This document shows, one piece after another, positions 42,693-54,704 of a DNA stretch of 64,000 nt. The notes under the pieces are model-generated. The model was not told where the DNA came from. It did not search any database and was given only the letters and a program-made list of their open reading frames with translations. Source of the DNA: Amylostereum areolatum (lineage: Eukaryota; Basidiomycota; Agaricomycetes; Russulales; Stereaceae); the NCBI GenBank assembly GCA_012932865.1, contig SAXG01000108.1, positions 38,267-102,266 of the forward strand. The letters are read 5' to 3'. The position numbers were made by a program, and so were the translations under genes. Each line of letters begins with the position of its first letter. Position 1 is the stretch's first letter.

Positions 42693-44074
42693 AACCTCTT
42701 CTTCGAGGCCACGCCAGGGCCCAACTCGGGCCTGGTGTAAGACGTTGCGTGTATGCGCCTGTCCCGCGTCAGAACGCGGAGCGTATGTCAAACCGACATT
42801 TTGACGTTTTGTCTCACTGTCCCTCGGACGATCCTTTCCCTCGGGGCCCAGCCACGCGCACATAAGGCGACACAATCCGACCGGGCACTGCGCGCCCCTC
42901 TTCGCACGCTTTGGCAGGTGCGCATGGACCCCTGTTCTATAATATATGTGCGCTTGTGCTCACGTTCCGACACGTACCCCGTTCCAGGAAGAATAAAAGA
43001 CAAATGATGGCCTCGCGGCGATGCCCACAGAACCCCGTCATGGCCTCCATGATCCCCTCGCCCCCTGCCAGAGACGGGTACGCGGCGCCCATCAGCCATC
43101 TACCAACGTATATGTTTTTTGTCCGGAAGGAGCTGCATGGGAGAGTCGGGCCAGGTCGTGTAGTGGAGGGACGGATGATCAGAAGGGAGCGAGGGACGAG
43201 GGCGATGCGAGGGGACGTTCCAGGGGATGGACCCCAAGCTAGCACTTGATGCTCGATTCTGAAAACGGTTCACGCATACATTCACCTCACTCCACCCCAA
43301 TCCCATCCCCATCCCACCCTAGCGTCCTCGTGTACACTAATTGCCCGATAATGTAGACAGTGGCGCCCACCGTCGACCCGCTGAGCGTCCCGCCGATAGC
43401 TCACTCAGCAACTTGAAGGTGCGCCGCCGACGCCTCAGGCTCGTCGGCTCGTCGACGTCGCGCGATCCTTGATTCGGATTCAAGTGATTTGCACTAAGTA
43501 GAATGCATCTTCATCGTTCTCGGGGACTCGGAGGTCGGAGATGCCAGGGTTGATAAAGATATGCGATTGTGGTCCATGAGTGTACATAATGAAGACGAAG
43601 AGGGGGAGATGGGACTTCGGTGGGACCCCGCGCGCTGGATATGGGTAAATATCGCACAGAGCCTTGAGATCCATCTACAATGATCTATTAAAAATTCCAA
43701 TGACTCCCCTTTATGAACGCTTGCGGCTTGTGGCGGGCGTAAATGCGCCTGGTTTGTTTGGATATCGATCTTTCTTGGGCGTAGCCAGCTGCTTGGGTAG
43801 GCTTGGCTTGGTCTGCTGCTCTGATTTATGGAGACATACGAGGTGGCGTCATTGGTGGGGCGGGTACCCAGTTATACCACGACGTGCTGTATACGTACGG
43901 AGCGAATGAATTCGAGAGAACTTCAATGTGGGACGGTCCGATGGACAGTTAACTTTGCATCGACATTGTCATAATCTACAGATGTCTCGAATATAAGCAA
44001 TACACCTCTCCAATAAGCATGCGTCTCGCCCTTCCCTCCCCTCCATCCCTCCCTTCACCCCATTTCTAAAATAC
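42693..44074. other. 1.4-kb gap with no supported gene
   Basis: Only mutually overlapping short frames. The left part is the 3' flank of the 7-TM gene and the right part the 3' flank of the peptidase. I saw no RNA gene. Confidence 0.5.
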
Positions 44075-46398
44075 TTACGGACCACCGGCGATTCCGAACA
44101 CCCGCTCGTAAAACCCGCGCTCTGCCTCGAGCGCGCGCTTCACCGTCTCCGCGCGCGCCCAGCCGTGCGCCTCGCCCTCGAACGCGACGTATTCGACCTG
44201 CCCCCCGTGCCCGCGCACTTTGGCCACGATCACCTCCGCCTGCTCGGGCGGAACGACGCGGTCCTCAAGGCCTTGCAAGATCTGTCCCCCGGGCCTCGCG
44301 TTAGCCAATTGCCCGAGTCGTAAACGGGGAACAACTTAGGATAAAACGCACCAGCAAAGGACATCCGATCTTCTGCGCATTGCTCACTGGACTCCTCTCC
44401 TCATACACCTCCGGGACGTCGTCGTACGATCCCCCGAGTAGCTTGTCCATGTACTTGTGCTCGAATTTGTGAGAGCCCTCCGTCAGCGCGCGCAGATCGC
44501 TGATCCCGTACAGCGATGCGCCGGCGGCGAACGCGCGCGGGAACGCGCACAGCGCCGCGAGCACCGTGAAACCACCCGAGGATGACCCGCGCACCGCTGT
44601 GCGCGCAGGGTCGATGAGCTGGTGGGGCTCTGAGGCGAGCTGGGTGGCCGCGTGCGCGACATCTGCGACATCTGCGACACCCCAGGTACCGTAAAGCCGG
44701 TCACTGGTGAAACATTGAATTCGTCAGCGCGAGATGGAGAGGAGGGGGAGGGGGACAACGGACGCGTATTTGCGACCATACCCCGACGAGCCGCCGTAAT
44801 TGACGTCCAGCCTGCAGGTGGAGAAGGTTCGTCAGCGCGTATCACGGTTGTGCGGGATGACACGTACCAAGCCCACCCCCGACTGGTGAAGTACTGCTTT
44901 TCCCAGTTGATCCCCTGTCCCGCGTACGAAGTCGGGCCCCCATGGGCGTTCACGATACACGGCGGCCTCTCCGACGCGTCCGTGCTACCGTCGTACGCTG
45001 GGTTCGTGGGCTGGTAGAGCACGACGTGCACGGGCTCGCCATCGATGTCCAGCGTGAGGGGCAGCGGCTGCGAGACGATACCGGTCGGGAACGGCGAGGA
45101 GTCCATGGACGACTTGAGCACGCGATGCGTCGTGTGGACGATGTCCGGATGCGAAACGGACGGTTGCAGCGTGAGGTGGACGACCGCTTGCGGCGCCGTG
45201 GGCGACTTTGCGATGAACACGACCGAAGCGGGGCCGGTCGCGCGGATGGAGACGATCTCGACGAAGGGGCTTTCGACCGGGACGAGGGTTTTTGAGGTTA
45301 GACCGAGGAGGTAGAGAATCTGTCTACCCTGGCTAAACGCAGAGAGGAGGATTGAATCGGCTTTGGCGCTGCCGTTGGACGCGGGTAGGATGGTGTAGGG
45401 GGAGCCGCCGAGGCGCCAGGGGATGTCGGAAAAGTCCTGCGAAATTGGGGAGGCAAGGAGGGCGGTGTGCGTCTTCGAGGGCACGGAGTATATGCGCGGG
45501 TTGAGGTAGCCCGTTTCGTCGCTTGTGAAGAGGAGCGTCTCCCCGTCTATCCACTGTGGGAATCCGACCACAACCTCCCGCCCAGGATCGTCCCACGCGA
45601 TACGCTCGTTGTCCTCCAGCGCGAAGCCTCCATTTGCATCTGGGCGAATGCGGGCGACGTGCAGCGCGGACCGCTGCCACGCCATGTCCGGGTGGTTCCA
45701 CACTTGATACGCCACATGCGTTCCGTCGGGCGAAAAACGCGGGGTGGCATAGAAGTCGGCACCCTCGACGAGCGTGGTGACCGTCTGCGACTTTGTGTCG
45801 ATGGAGGCGAGACGGTTCAGGACTCCCGAGGGTGTGTCAGTCGTATGGTCCTCCAGTACGGCGACAAGCCTATTTGGGTGCGTGGGATCGACGGTGAAGT
45901 CGGCGTATCGATACGGGAAGCCGGCTGGAATTCAATGAGAAAAGGCCATACGAGACAAAGTTAGAGCTGAATTACCTGGTGTCACCGGCGATGGAGGGTC
46001 GGCGGATCCGATCGCGTACTGATACACACGCCCGTCTGGTGCATGCGAAAAATACAGGACCCCGTCGTGCACGATGGTAGACGCGCCTCCGTACTCGTAC
46101 ACCCGCGTCGTCGCGTTCCATTCCTGGCCGATGACATCCGCTCCGGTCGAGGTGTCCACAACTACAGCCCTGCCTCCCTCGGCCGACCGTCGCTCGAGGT
46201 GGTACACTTTATCGGTGACGGGATCGACAAGGACGTCAAGAAGAGGAATGTTCTGTCATTCGTGTGCGCCATCGGCGCGCGCGTGAGCGACCGCCGTTGT
46301 ATTGCGATAATTCTTATGGGACGTACCTTTTGGACTAGGGCATCGGTCGTGATTGGGGAGGTCCAAGTGCCGTACAGCGCCTTGCGAGAAGACATCAT
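44075..46398 (-). CDS. S9-family serine peptidase (prolyl oligopeptidase / acylaminoacyl peptidase type)
   Basis: The start M-M-S-S-R-K-A-L-Y-G-T-W at 46398 suits the family's N-terminal Y-G-T-W-x-S-P-I-T motif. The beta-propeller shows V-Y-H-L-E-R-R, R-V-Y-E-Y-G-G-A, F-P-Q-W-I-D-G-E and F-T-S-D-E-T-G-Y-L-N. The catalytic domain shows V-N-A-H-G-G-P, L-D-V-N-Y-G-G-S-S-G-Y-G-R, the nucleophile elbow R-G-S-S-S-G-G, the acid in G-L-E-D-R-V-V-P and the histidine in G-E-A-H-G-W. All three triad residues are present. Introns include those near 45927-45975, 44815-44870, 44765 and 44300-44360. A GTAAGT directly at the stop leaves open one more exon. There is no signal peptide, so the enzyme is probably cytosolic. 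A foldback element sits 95 bp upstream. Confidence 0.88.
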
Positions 46399-46492
46399 AG
46401 GCGTGGATCTGCCAGGCTGGACGAAACGTTAGACGACGTCCGGTATTTCGCAGATATATGTTTCCTATATTGTATTCAGTCTGTGTCCAACT

Positions 46493-47394
46493 ATGGCGGC
46501 CCATTTGGCGCAAAAATGAATGCCCCCGTGAGAGAGCTAAGTCCCCCCGTTAGAGAGCTAAGTCCCCCGTTAGAAGGTGTGAGGTGCCCCGTTAGAAGCT
46601 AAGTACCCCCGTTAGAAAGTCCCGGGGGTCGACGCGCCCCCGAGTGAAAGTCATCTTGCTCAGATCTGTCCGCCGGCACTTAGCGGGCTTAGATAATCGA
46701 CGCTCTGGGCCTCCACGTGATGCCTTCGCGTCGCGTTAGCCATCACGTCAGCAACTTGGCGCGTCGTTCCCGCTGCCAGCTCATCGCCATCCTCATTGTT
46801 CTCTGCGTCCTCTGCCTCCCTCCACCACATAAATACGTCGGATAGCTACAAATTACGAAGGCCTCAGACTTTCATCCAAAATTCTCCGTGAATCCATCAA
46901 ACAATCTGATTTATTTAACCAAAAGTGGGGGAGGAAACTTTTGGGAAACTTGACCACAACAATGGTACGAGCAGTAGGTTAAAAAGGAATGCTCGAGGGA
47001 TAAAGTGGGGCGGGAGAGGAAATTTCAAAGGAAAGCTGAGCTCAAAGGATGATGGGATGGAGCAGGGAGCCGGAGGGGACGTGGAGGACGAGGAGGATGG
47101 CGATGAGCTGGCGGCGGGAACGACGCGCCAAGTTGCTGACGTGATGGCTAACGCGACGCGAAGGCATCACGTGGAGGCCCAGAGCGTCGATTATCTAAGC
47201 CCGCTAAGTGCCGGCGGACAGATCTGAGCAAGATGACTTTCACTCGGGGGCGCGTCGACCCCCGGGACTTTCTAACGGGGGTACTTAGCTTCTAACGGGG
47301 CACCTCACACCTTCTAACGGGGGACTTAGCTCTCTAACGGGGGGACTTAGCTCTCTCACGGGGGCATTTATTTTTGCGCTAAATGGGCCGCCAT
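46493..47394. mobile_element. Foldback element with 302-bp inverted repeats
   Basis: The left arm 46493-46794 and right arm 47093-47394 are nearly perfect inverted copies (three mismatches by eye). They begin ATGGCGGCCCATTT and are flanked by TCCAACT on both sides (46486-46492, 47396-47402); extending to 9 bp gives one mismatch. Each arm contains short tandem units of the type CCCCGTTAGAGAGCTAAGT. The 298-bp centre encodes no transposase. Long inverted termini and a 7-9 bp target duplication are reminiscent of Mutator-type non-autonomous elements; this is inference. It lies 95 bp upstream of the peptidase start. Confidence 0.92.
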
Positions 47395-48226
47395 ATCCAA
47401 CTGTCCATGCCAGCAGAAGTCTGAGGATTCACGCACGGATCGCCTTTGTTCAAGGTACTCACCGTGCTAGCGTTATTTGATTGGGTTTCGACTCGGATTC
47501 GGTCAAATCAACGTTACCCGGTTCACGTATTTGTATTTGACGTGGTATTCGTAGCAGGGCGTGTCGCTGTAATCGAGCTGCCTTCAGCTGCGAAACCGAG
47601 GCAGAGGTGATCAGAACGAGCGGGATGAGTGACTCAAATGAAGGATCATTGTTCGGCAAAAGCCGACCATCCGGTCTTGAGTTTGACTAGCTTGAGCGCT
47701 GGCGCTGAGCTCCCCGCAAGTAAAATTGTTCGAAGGTCTAATTGATCCACCGCGTGAGGGGCACGGAGGAGAAGCATATGTAATACGCGATGGCGTGAAA
47801 CCTACGGCGGGCGATCTGTGGGAGCTGAGAAAGACATAGGCTCAAACAGAACTCATGTCGGATAACGTGCCTCCCGTCGTCGACACACTGCCAATCTACC
47901 GGGTATATCATACGACAAGTTAAACCGTCCAGAATGATGCATTAGTGTAAGGTCACCAAAAGTCCAATGTCTAAAGGACAAGCGCGCCAGATTACTACGG
48001 TCGGGTTCGGAAAACGTCCGCAATGGAAAGTACAGTAAGTGGGGCAAAACCGAGAGGTCATGAGGCAGTAAAGGGAGAACATAGATGCAGGATGAGGGGG
48101 GGACATGATGATGATGATGATGATGATGATGCAGAAGCTACTTTACAATATGCAGGGGTCGTGGAGGGACGACCAGGGTCGTGAAGTAGTCGTGATAAGG
48201 AAACAGGGCGAGGAAGAGCTAGCGCT
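47395..48226. other. Gap with (ATG)9 microsatellite
   Basis: No gene is supported. A run of nine ATG units lies at 48105-48131, just downstream of the F-box gene stop. Confidence 0.55.
48105..48131. repeat. (ATG)9 microsatellite
   Basis: Nine uninterrupted trinucleotide units in the 3' flank of the F-box-type gene. Confidence 0.95.
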
Positions 48227-51200
48227 TCAATCCGACGGTGAAGCAATCGTCTTGCGACGTTTCGCAGGTCTGCCGCGATGCTGGTACTCGCCATCCTCGC
48301 CTTCCGAGAAGTCGTCGTCGAGAATGTCGAGACCCTGTTGATGCTTCGTGGCGTCCATTTTGCGCAGGTCGCGAAGGCTAGCAGTCATCGACTTGAGAAA
48401 TTCATTCTGAACATGCAACGATTAGGTGGATATCAAGAGTCCCGTAGAGTCGAATACCTTGCCAAAACGGAGTTTGACTCCGGGAGGACACGCGCCCTCT
48501 GCTTGTCGTTTTCTTTCGTTAAACTGTACGAAATGTGTAAGCCATTCTACGTCAAGGAAGGCAGTTGAATAATGCCATACCTTGCGCTGCTCGTCTTTGA
48601 GAAGGACAGTTAAATGTCTGATCCATAGTGTTAAGTCGGATTCCACTTTGCGTTTCGGTTGTTTATGCCAAAGAGACACCTCCTCTGCTATAACGTCGTC
48701 GTCCGAGTCTGGTACGGCATATGACCTGACGCTCGTTGCCGCGCTCCTCCGAGGCCGTTTTCGGCTCGACATGCTCCCTGTCCTAGTTCGCGGAGACGAC
48801 GGTGATGTATTTGAAGTGGAAGCCCGGCCAGGAGAGGATAAAGGTAAAGGCTCGATAGACTTTTCTTCCTTGACATGAACTTTCGGCTTAATCTTGCCGA
48901 GGTAGTCGTCGTCAGAAAAAAGGAACTCGGCCCCTTCTTGAATTGCGTTGTACATGTAGTAGTTCTGACAGTAGGTGTGAGCCGAGAACAGGGTATGTGA
49001 CATAAGAGATCATACCGGAGCACGACCAAGGCGAGCTAGGATCTTGAAATGCATTAGAGTGATAGGAACCATTTCCCCACTGAGATAATAGTGAAGGAGC
49101 TGCAAGGGATGCCTTGAGGCGACGAACTGATGGGGTATGGACGACATTCGTACCGAGGAAGGGTCGTTTATGACAGCATGGGTCATGAAGACGGCCATGA
49201 TGGGGTGCCGAGTGCCGAATTGTGTCCGAACCCAGCGTCCAACGGCCATCGTATCTGAAATCCAGGCTAGTTAAAAGAACGAACGGCACCCTTTAAAAGT
49301 AAAACATACCAGGAGGGTAGGAAAGAAGAGCTGCATAGTCCGTGCCGTGAACCACCCACCGTCTTCTTCGTCCGGAGGAAAGGTCGTCGTGGCGAATGGC
49401 GACTGACAAGGTGTTTTGACTGATGTTACCCTGGAAAGGTGGTTCAGAAAAACCAAAGAAACCAAGAAAAAAAGTCCATTTACCATATGGGACAAAGATG
49501 GAGAAGATGACACGTCCCCCATAGCGATATCCTGTGTTGGAGCTTCCATTCCAACATCGTTAGCTTCTCTGTGGTCCCCCACATCGCCCTTCTGACTAGG
49601 TGAATCGTCCTCCACGGACACCTCGCCGTCGCCTCCCCTCACTACGACACCGGAAACTTCGTTTCGGAATCCATGCAGGTCTCGACATAACCTTGTCCTG
49701 AACTTCTGGCATTCGGCCTCGTTGTCCGAGGATGGAAGAGAGTCCAGTGTAACTTGGTACTGCGTAACGGCCGCCAATATAGCCTTCGTTAATTTCTCTT
49801 GATCTCGGTGGAATATAGCTTTGATCATGTTGCCCTGGAGAGAACATGTTGGCCACAAGGCAGAGGCCCGAAAAGACTAGCATACCTTGGAAGACAGGGG
49901 CAAGCATGCGACTGCCACACTTGTCAAGAGGGTGTTGATGTCTCCGTGTTTGTACCCCATGTGTGTGGCGGCATAGCTGACAATCGGTGCGTAACGTTCG
50001 ATAAACGGGTTCAAGAGAAGGTTGAAAAGGTCGTCCCGAGAAAGAGGTGTTAGCTTCAAAATTTCCAGGTCGCTGTGTGCAGGGAGCGAGGAAGGATGTG
50101 CCGGGACGAAGACTGTGAGCATCATGACCAGCCTCACGGTAGGATCTTTGCTAGGAAAGTCTTGATAAAGGCGGCGGAGAGCTGGGATGACAGATGTCGA
50201 CGTGACTGAGCGAGTGCATACAAACAGCTGAGGGGGGAAAGGGGAGGGGGGTGTTGAGAAGACGGTGGTTTTACGGAATATGGCAAGCACTATACCTTGA
50301 TGAGCTGCTCGACCATCGTCCTGTCAGCCGAAAAATTTATGAGGCGCAATTCACAGGGGAAGAGAGGATCTACGTACGCTAACTCAAACTTGAGCTCACT
50401 CTTTCTGTCCAAAACCTTGATCGCAGAGTACGCCGCTGCATTGTGCACAGGCTCCATGCATACTTCTGCGGCGACAGTGCGACTGACGAACATCCTACAA
50501 GTCGCAAACGTCAGAGCAGCGAATGGTGGAGACCAGTCGGAACGTACGAAGAGTCCAGTCGGCAGAGTTCGCGTACATTGTGAAGGATTTCCTGCACTCT
50601 TTCGTTTGTAGTAGATCCCGTGTGCTCAAACATACGTCGGAACACGAAGTCGCGGTACTGTCCACGACGGGAGTGTGAGTGGATGTGAAGAACCAATCGC
50701 GGAAGAGCACGAGCATACCCGACTATCCATGTGAAAGCCGTTAGCCACAGCAAGAGGCAGGAGGCGGGGCTCGATAGCGAGGGCAAGGGGAAACTGCGTC
50801 ATGATAGGGTCCTGCATATATACATAAGTTACACACCGCACAAAGAACTCGGAGAGGATGGTATACCTTGTCGTAGAATGGAATGAACTGATGCCGAGCA
50901 CGATGTCCGAATGTCAGATTTGACCTATGAAAGACGGCGAAGGAATGGGCACCTTGTACTTCTCGAGCGTCTCAATCATGGTCTCTATTTTGACAGTTCT
51001 CGAACTTGGAGTGAGCCTGTTCTCCTTAACGAAGCGCAAGAATACCGCTCCATCGTCTTCACCCTTTGTGACCGACATGTTCCCCAGGTGATCGCCCGCA
51101 ATCTTCATAAAGTAGCTGAACATGGGGAAGCTGAGGGTGCGGACCCAAGGAGACTTGATGAAGTGGACATTGGAGCGGAAATAGTGGTGAATGGCGAGCT

Positions 51201-51575
51201 GGACAATATAACGGGAGAGATGCGCGCCGCTGCTGAGGAGGATCTGCGTATATGCGCATGTAAGATTAGATGATGAGCTGGAAGGGACACCACGAACGTC
51301 GAGCACCCGCTCATTCATCAGCTTGCCCCGTCCCAGCGCCCAGAACAGCGCCTGCGTTTTGCCGTAGCGTGAAAGGAAGTAGAGCGCACGGACATACGGG
51401 TCTTGCGAAAGTGCAAGGAGGCGTTTGGAGACTTGGGAGAATGCGGCTGCTTGGTAAAAGTCGAGCTCGTTGACGATCAGTTGAAGGATTTCATCTAGGA
51501 AAAAGCACAGATCAGTGTTCATCGCTGCCGCAAGGCTCCACGAGAGAGGGGGGTCGCACCGGCGAGGCGGTTCAT
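48227..51575 (-). CDS. Large F-box-like protein with nuclear-type C-terminus
   Basis: The first exon is only M-N-R-L-A plus one base (51560-51575); after a 66-nt intron follows D-E-I-L-Q-L-I-V-N-E-L-D, an F-box-like start, then F-S-Q-V-S-K-R-L-L-A-L-S-Q-D-P-Y-V-R. Later exons, mostly 60-300 nt, continue in compatible frames: R-G-V-P-S-S-S, V-H-F-I-K-S-P-W-V-R-T-L, F-R-R-M-F-E-H-T, M-E-P-V-H-N-A-A-A-Y-S-A-I-K, V-F-V-P-A-H-P-S-S-L, F-R-T-R-L-C-R-D-L, E-F-L-F-S-D-D-D-Y-L-G-K-I and H-F-V-Q-F-N-E-R. The last exon holds D-I-L-D-D-D-F-S-E-G-E-D and R-P-A-K-R-R-K-T, a likely nuclear signal. F-box proteins select substrates for SCF ubiquitin ligases; the target is unknown. The exon chain was not verified at each junction. 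Confidence 0.65.
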
Positions 51576-51935
51576 GGCCACCGAACAACTCCGTCGCAGA
51601 CACGTTCTGCTACGACCGAAAGAGAGAGCCGAGAGTTGAAAGGGATACGGAGGACGACGGGGAAGGGGCTGTACGACGTAGGCAAAGCGATGAGTGGCGA
51701 CGGTGGAAGTCAGGGGAAGGGATCGTTTGGGAATCGTGGCTGAGCCTGAGCTCGATTGACGCACAGTCAAGTCACGGTGCCTCCGGCACGAAGCACGTCA
51801 CGTATGGCCCTCTGTCAGTCCGTCCCGGCCTCATTGCTTCGCTTGGGCCTCGGTGTAAATCAACAAGGTATGGTCAAAGTGGCCGAGCAGGTGTTGTCAG
51901 AAGTTGTACGAGTAATGGTGTGGTAGGTGTAGTTT
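51576..51935. other. Intergenic region
   Basis: Upstream of the F-box-like gene and downstream of the NDUFAF6-like gene. No gene is supported. Confidence 0.5.
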
Positions 51936-53111
51936 AGAAGGTACAATTGTAGTAACTGCGCCAGACGCGCCACGGCATTTTCCACTCCCGCATCTGTAAC
52001 GACCGGTTGAACGCATCAAAGTTCACAGACTCTAAACGCTGTAGATACGACGTGACTGGGACCTGTAAAGCAGGTCAGTGCTGCATACGTTGACCGACAA
52101 CGCGCAAAAGTGTGGCTCACCCCTGCAGAAAAAATTGGCATCGCAGCCCGCGGGACTTTACCTCCACTTTCTTTGAACATGCTTCGCGCGGTGAGAAGGT
52201 GGTCATTCGCCAGGGTTGCAAAGTCGAACACCGCGTTGTCGATTCCTGAGGCGGCCGGACCTTTACGGAAGACTTCGTCCTGAACTACGCCATGCTTCGC
52301 AGTGATTTCCGCCGGAATAACCATCCTGCCTTTGGAGGCGTGAAATGGCAATGCGCGGAGTAGAACCGAGATGGACTGAGCTACTCCAAGGTGAGAAGCC
52401 GCATGGGAGAACGTTTCCGAGGCGAGATTGAGATGAGACAGCAGGAGGTAGAGTAGAGTCGAAGAAGTCGACTCCGCGTGTGCCACCAAGGAATCCGCTG
52501 TCATATGTCCAGGGGAGTCGAGTTCTGCATCCTGAAGGATCAAGGTTGGCGGCGTGAGCGGAGAAATGTATACGGCATGCTCACCCTTGCGTCAATTATG
52601 CGTTTTAGATGGTAAGGAGCTAAGGTAGAGGTTTTGGATACGTCATACAAAGCCAGTGCAATAGGATGATGGGGTGGTCTGCCCTATGAAGCCACGGTCA
52701 ACAGGAGCAGAGCAACGACAGAATCCGGTTACGCACATCTGTGATGCCCTTCACTGCATCCCTCCAGAACTGCATTCTCATTTTGCCAATTGTAGCATTC
52801 GAGACGGTGTCTTGTAGCGTTGCCTGCTCAACCTGGAAAAACCGTCGATGTTAGGTGGTGGTGGGAGAGCACAGGAAACGCACGTAGAATGCTTTCAGCG
52901 CGAAGTACCCTGGTTGCTTATCCCGAGGGAAGAATTGCGAGAGGAGATACGACTCATAGTCGTGTTTGCGCACAAACTCTTTGCAATATGCTGCGGGGTC
53001 TCCCGTACCCACAGAACTGGAGTTGGCTTGCGAACTTGCGCGACGTATTGTGGACGGCGGGTGTCTAGCTGTCCGAGGCACAGCATGTGCAAGTCGTTTG
53101 GACAACTGCAT
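51936..53111 (-). CDS. NDUFAF6-like squalene/phytoene synthase-family protein
   Basis: The start M-Q-L-S-K-R-L-A-H-A-V at 53111 opens an Arg-rich presequence (P-R-T-A-R-H-P-P-S-T-I-R-R-A-S-S) pointing to mitochondria. The synthase fold follows: Y-C-K-E-F-V-R-K-H-D-Y-E-S-Y-L-L-S-Q-F-F-P, H-A-E-S-T-S-S-T-L-L-Y-L-L, L-G-V-A-Q-S-I-S-V-L-L-R-A-L-P and F-D-F-A-T-L-A-N-D-H-L. The last exon ends Y-L-Q-R-L-E-S-V-N-F-D-A-F-N and W-R-S-Y-Y-N-C-T-F. The Asp-rich substrate motifs of true synthases are not evident, as expected for NDUFAF6, which helps to build respiratory complex I and is not a terpenoid enzyme. About five introns interrupt the gene. Confidence 0.8.
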
Positions 53112-53362
53112 TTTTACTCGGCAAACCATGGCCACTATTATATGCGTAAGACTCGCTCTTTCGGCTTGTGGGACGTACTTACTCACCGCGGTATTTCCGG
53201 AAACGAGGATGTGGTGAGAAGGTGGAAGCGTGCGATGACGTTCATGCGCGTCGCACGCCACAAAGCGCCCCGGCGGAGAAAGCCGGACCCTCTCATCCTC
53301 TGCTGTCGACGATGCCAAAGCACGACTGAGTACTTTCGAACTTCCTTCCTTTGTTATTCAAC

Positions 53363-53714
53363 ATGTCGGTACGACACTCAGGTCTGCAGAAGGAGGTGTT
53401 ATCTCTTTATCGACGGTGTGTGTCATCGCCTTCTGGACGGCCCGTATACACGTCTGATCTCCGAACTCAGAGCCCTTCGCATGGTTCGCTCAAAACCTCC
53501 CACAAACCGGGACAAATTCCAGCTCTTCGTACGCTACACGTTCAAAACACAGGCCACATGCGTCTCTCCACGCGACTTGAGTGCAATTGAACACCTCCTA
53601 CGCAAGGGGCGAAGACAACTGGAGACGTACGAGAGCCCCGCAGTGACAGACTGCTGGATCTCACAGGCCATGCGCACTTGGCAGGAGAAGGATACTGGAA
53701 GGACGGCATCTTAG
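53363..53714 (+). CDS. sdhaf1: SDHAF1-like LYR-motif assembly factor
   Basis: Two exons joined by a 55-nt GT-AG intron. The first gives M-S-V-R-H-S-G-L-Q-K-E-V-L-S-L-Y-R-R, carrying the L-Y-R motif in the context typical of SDHAF1. The second has F-V-R-Y-T-F, V-S-P-R-D-L-S-A-I-E-H-L-L-R-K-G-R-R-Q-L-E, a conserved block of the family. The factor helps to insert Fe-S clusters into the iron-sulfur subunit of succinate dehydrogenase in the matrix. The C-terminal 25 residues after E-S-P-A-V are not typical. The gene is divergent from the NDUFAF6-like gene, with 251 bp between start codons. Confidence 0.85.
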
Positions 53715-53830
53715 CAATTGCATTTGACGTGCACCCACTCATGAGCCATATCAAAGGAGTCAGACGATGCCAGTGTGAGGATTAGGGCTGTGAATATGTA
53801 TGTATGGATATGACAGAGGTCGAGCCACGT

Positions 53831-54619
53831 CTAAGACGACTGGATGAAACTCCCTGCAGCAAGTTTCGCAGCCTCTGAGGGTTCATGCTCCACCGGTCTG
53901 GCTCGTTCTGCCTCCTTCGTGATCCTCTTTGCCTCCAACGCAGCCCACTGTGCCTTACGTTCCGCCGTCCGTTGTTTGCGCGCAAAGATTTTCATAGCGC
54001 CCTCGTATGCCAGTCGACGTTCATTGATGACATACTTGATGCGCGCCATGCTCTTTCGACACTGTTTTCCAAACGTGTTAGAATGTATGGCAGCATTCGT
54101 GTACGCGTGTAATACGCACTTGGATAGCACGCAAGCTGATGGACGTCCCCGAGTAGCCACTGGTCGCACCAGTCACGCGGCGAATCTCTTCGCCTTGCGT
54201 GGCGATAAGGTTCCGCTCCCTGACAAGGACGTACCACAATGTGTGGAGATCCCTGAAGCTTTTTCGTCTCAGCTCAGCCGCGCTCCATGACCGACCTGCG
54301 AGAAAATCAAGGGCGTTAACCAACGCGCGCATGTAAGTCAAAGACACGCACCAGACTTTCTCTGTAATCCGTCAGCATCCTCCATGGCGACATGTTTCGT
54401 CTCTCCTTCACTGTTCGTCCGCTGGCGAAAGAAATTCCAGAGGCCGTGGTTGGGGTTCACCTGAATACCGAGATGTGGTCGGAGAGCACCAGGAACCCTG
54501 TGGTCATTCGTGCCAGCCGGAAGGTTTTCGAGAGCGGTGCTGTAGTTGCGTGCGCGCGCCGCTGTCGTGAGGAGTTGGGTCGACCGCGAACGCAAAGCGG
54601 TAAACATCGTGGGGGACAA
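53831..54619 (-). CDS. mrpl47: Mitochondrial ribosomal protein L47 (uL29m)
   Basis: Start at 54619 or at the second Met 54607 (M-F-T-A-L-R-S-R-S-T-Q-L-L), either way giving an Arg/Ser-rich presequence. Then H-G-L-W-N-F-F-R and, after a short intron, the L47 signature G-R-S-W-S-A-A-E-L-R-R-K-S-F-R-D-L-H with L-W-Y-V-L-V-R-E-R-N. The last exon adds K-Y-V-I-N-E-R-R-L-A-Y and a charged helical tail (A-L-E-A-K-R-I-T-K-E-A-E-R). It binds near the exit tunnel of the mitoribosomal large subunit. A telomere-type box lies about 80 bp upstream. Confidence 0.92.
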
Positions 54620-54691
54620 CGAGAAGCGTGACGGTGAGCGTCAGCGTGCGGTGTGACGCGTGCGCGAAAAGGCTGATCGAGACCTCGTCCT

Positions 54692-54704
54692 GGGGTTAGG
54701 GTTT
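54692..54704. promoter_or_regulatory. Telomere-repeat box in the mrpL47 promoter
   Basis: GGGGTTAGGGTTT lies 73-85 bp upstream of the mrpL47 start at 54619. It has the same TTAGGG core as the box before mrpL6 at nearly the same distance. Confidence 0.6.

Noticed and set aside
46925..47227. 100-codon frame inside the foldback element
   Set aside because: It runs into the inverted arm and shows no transposase or other motif.
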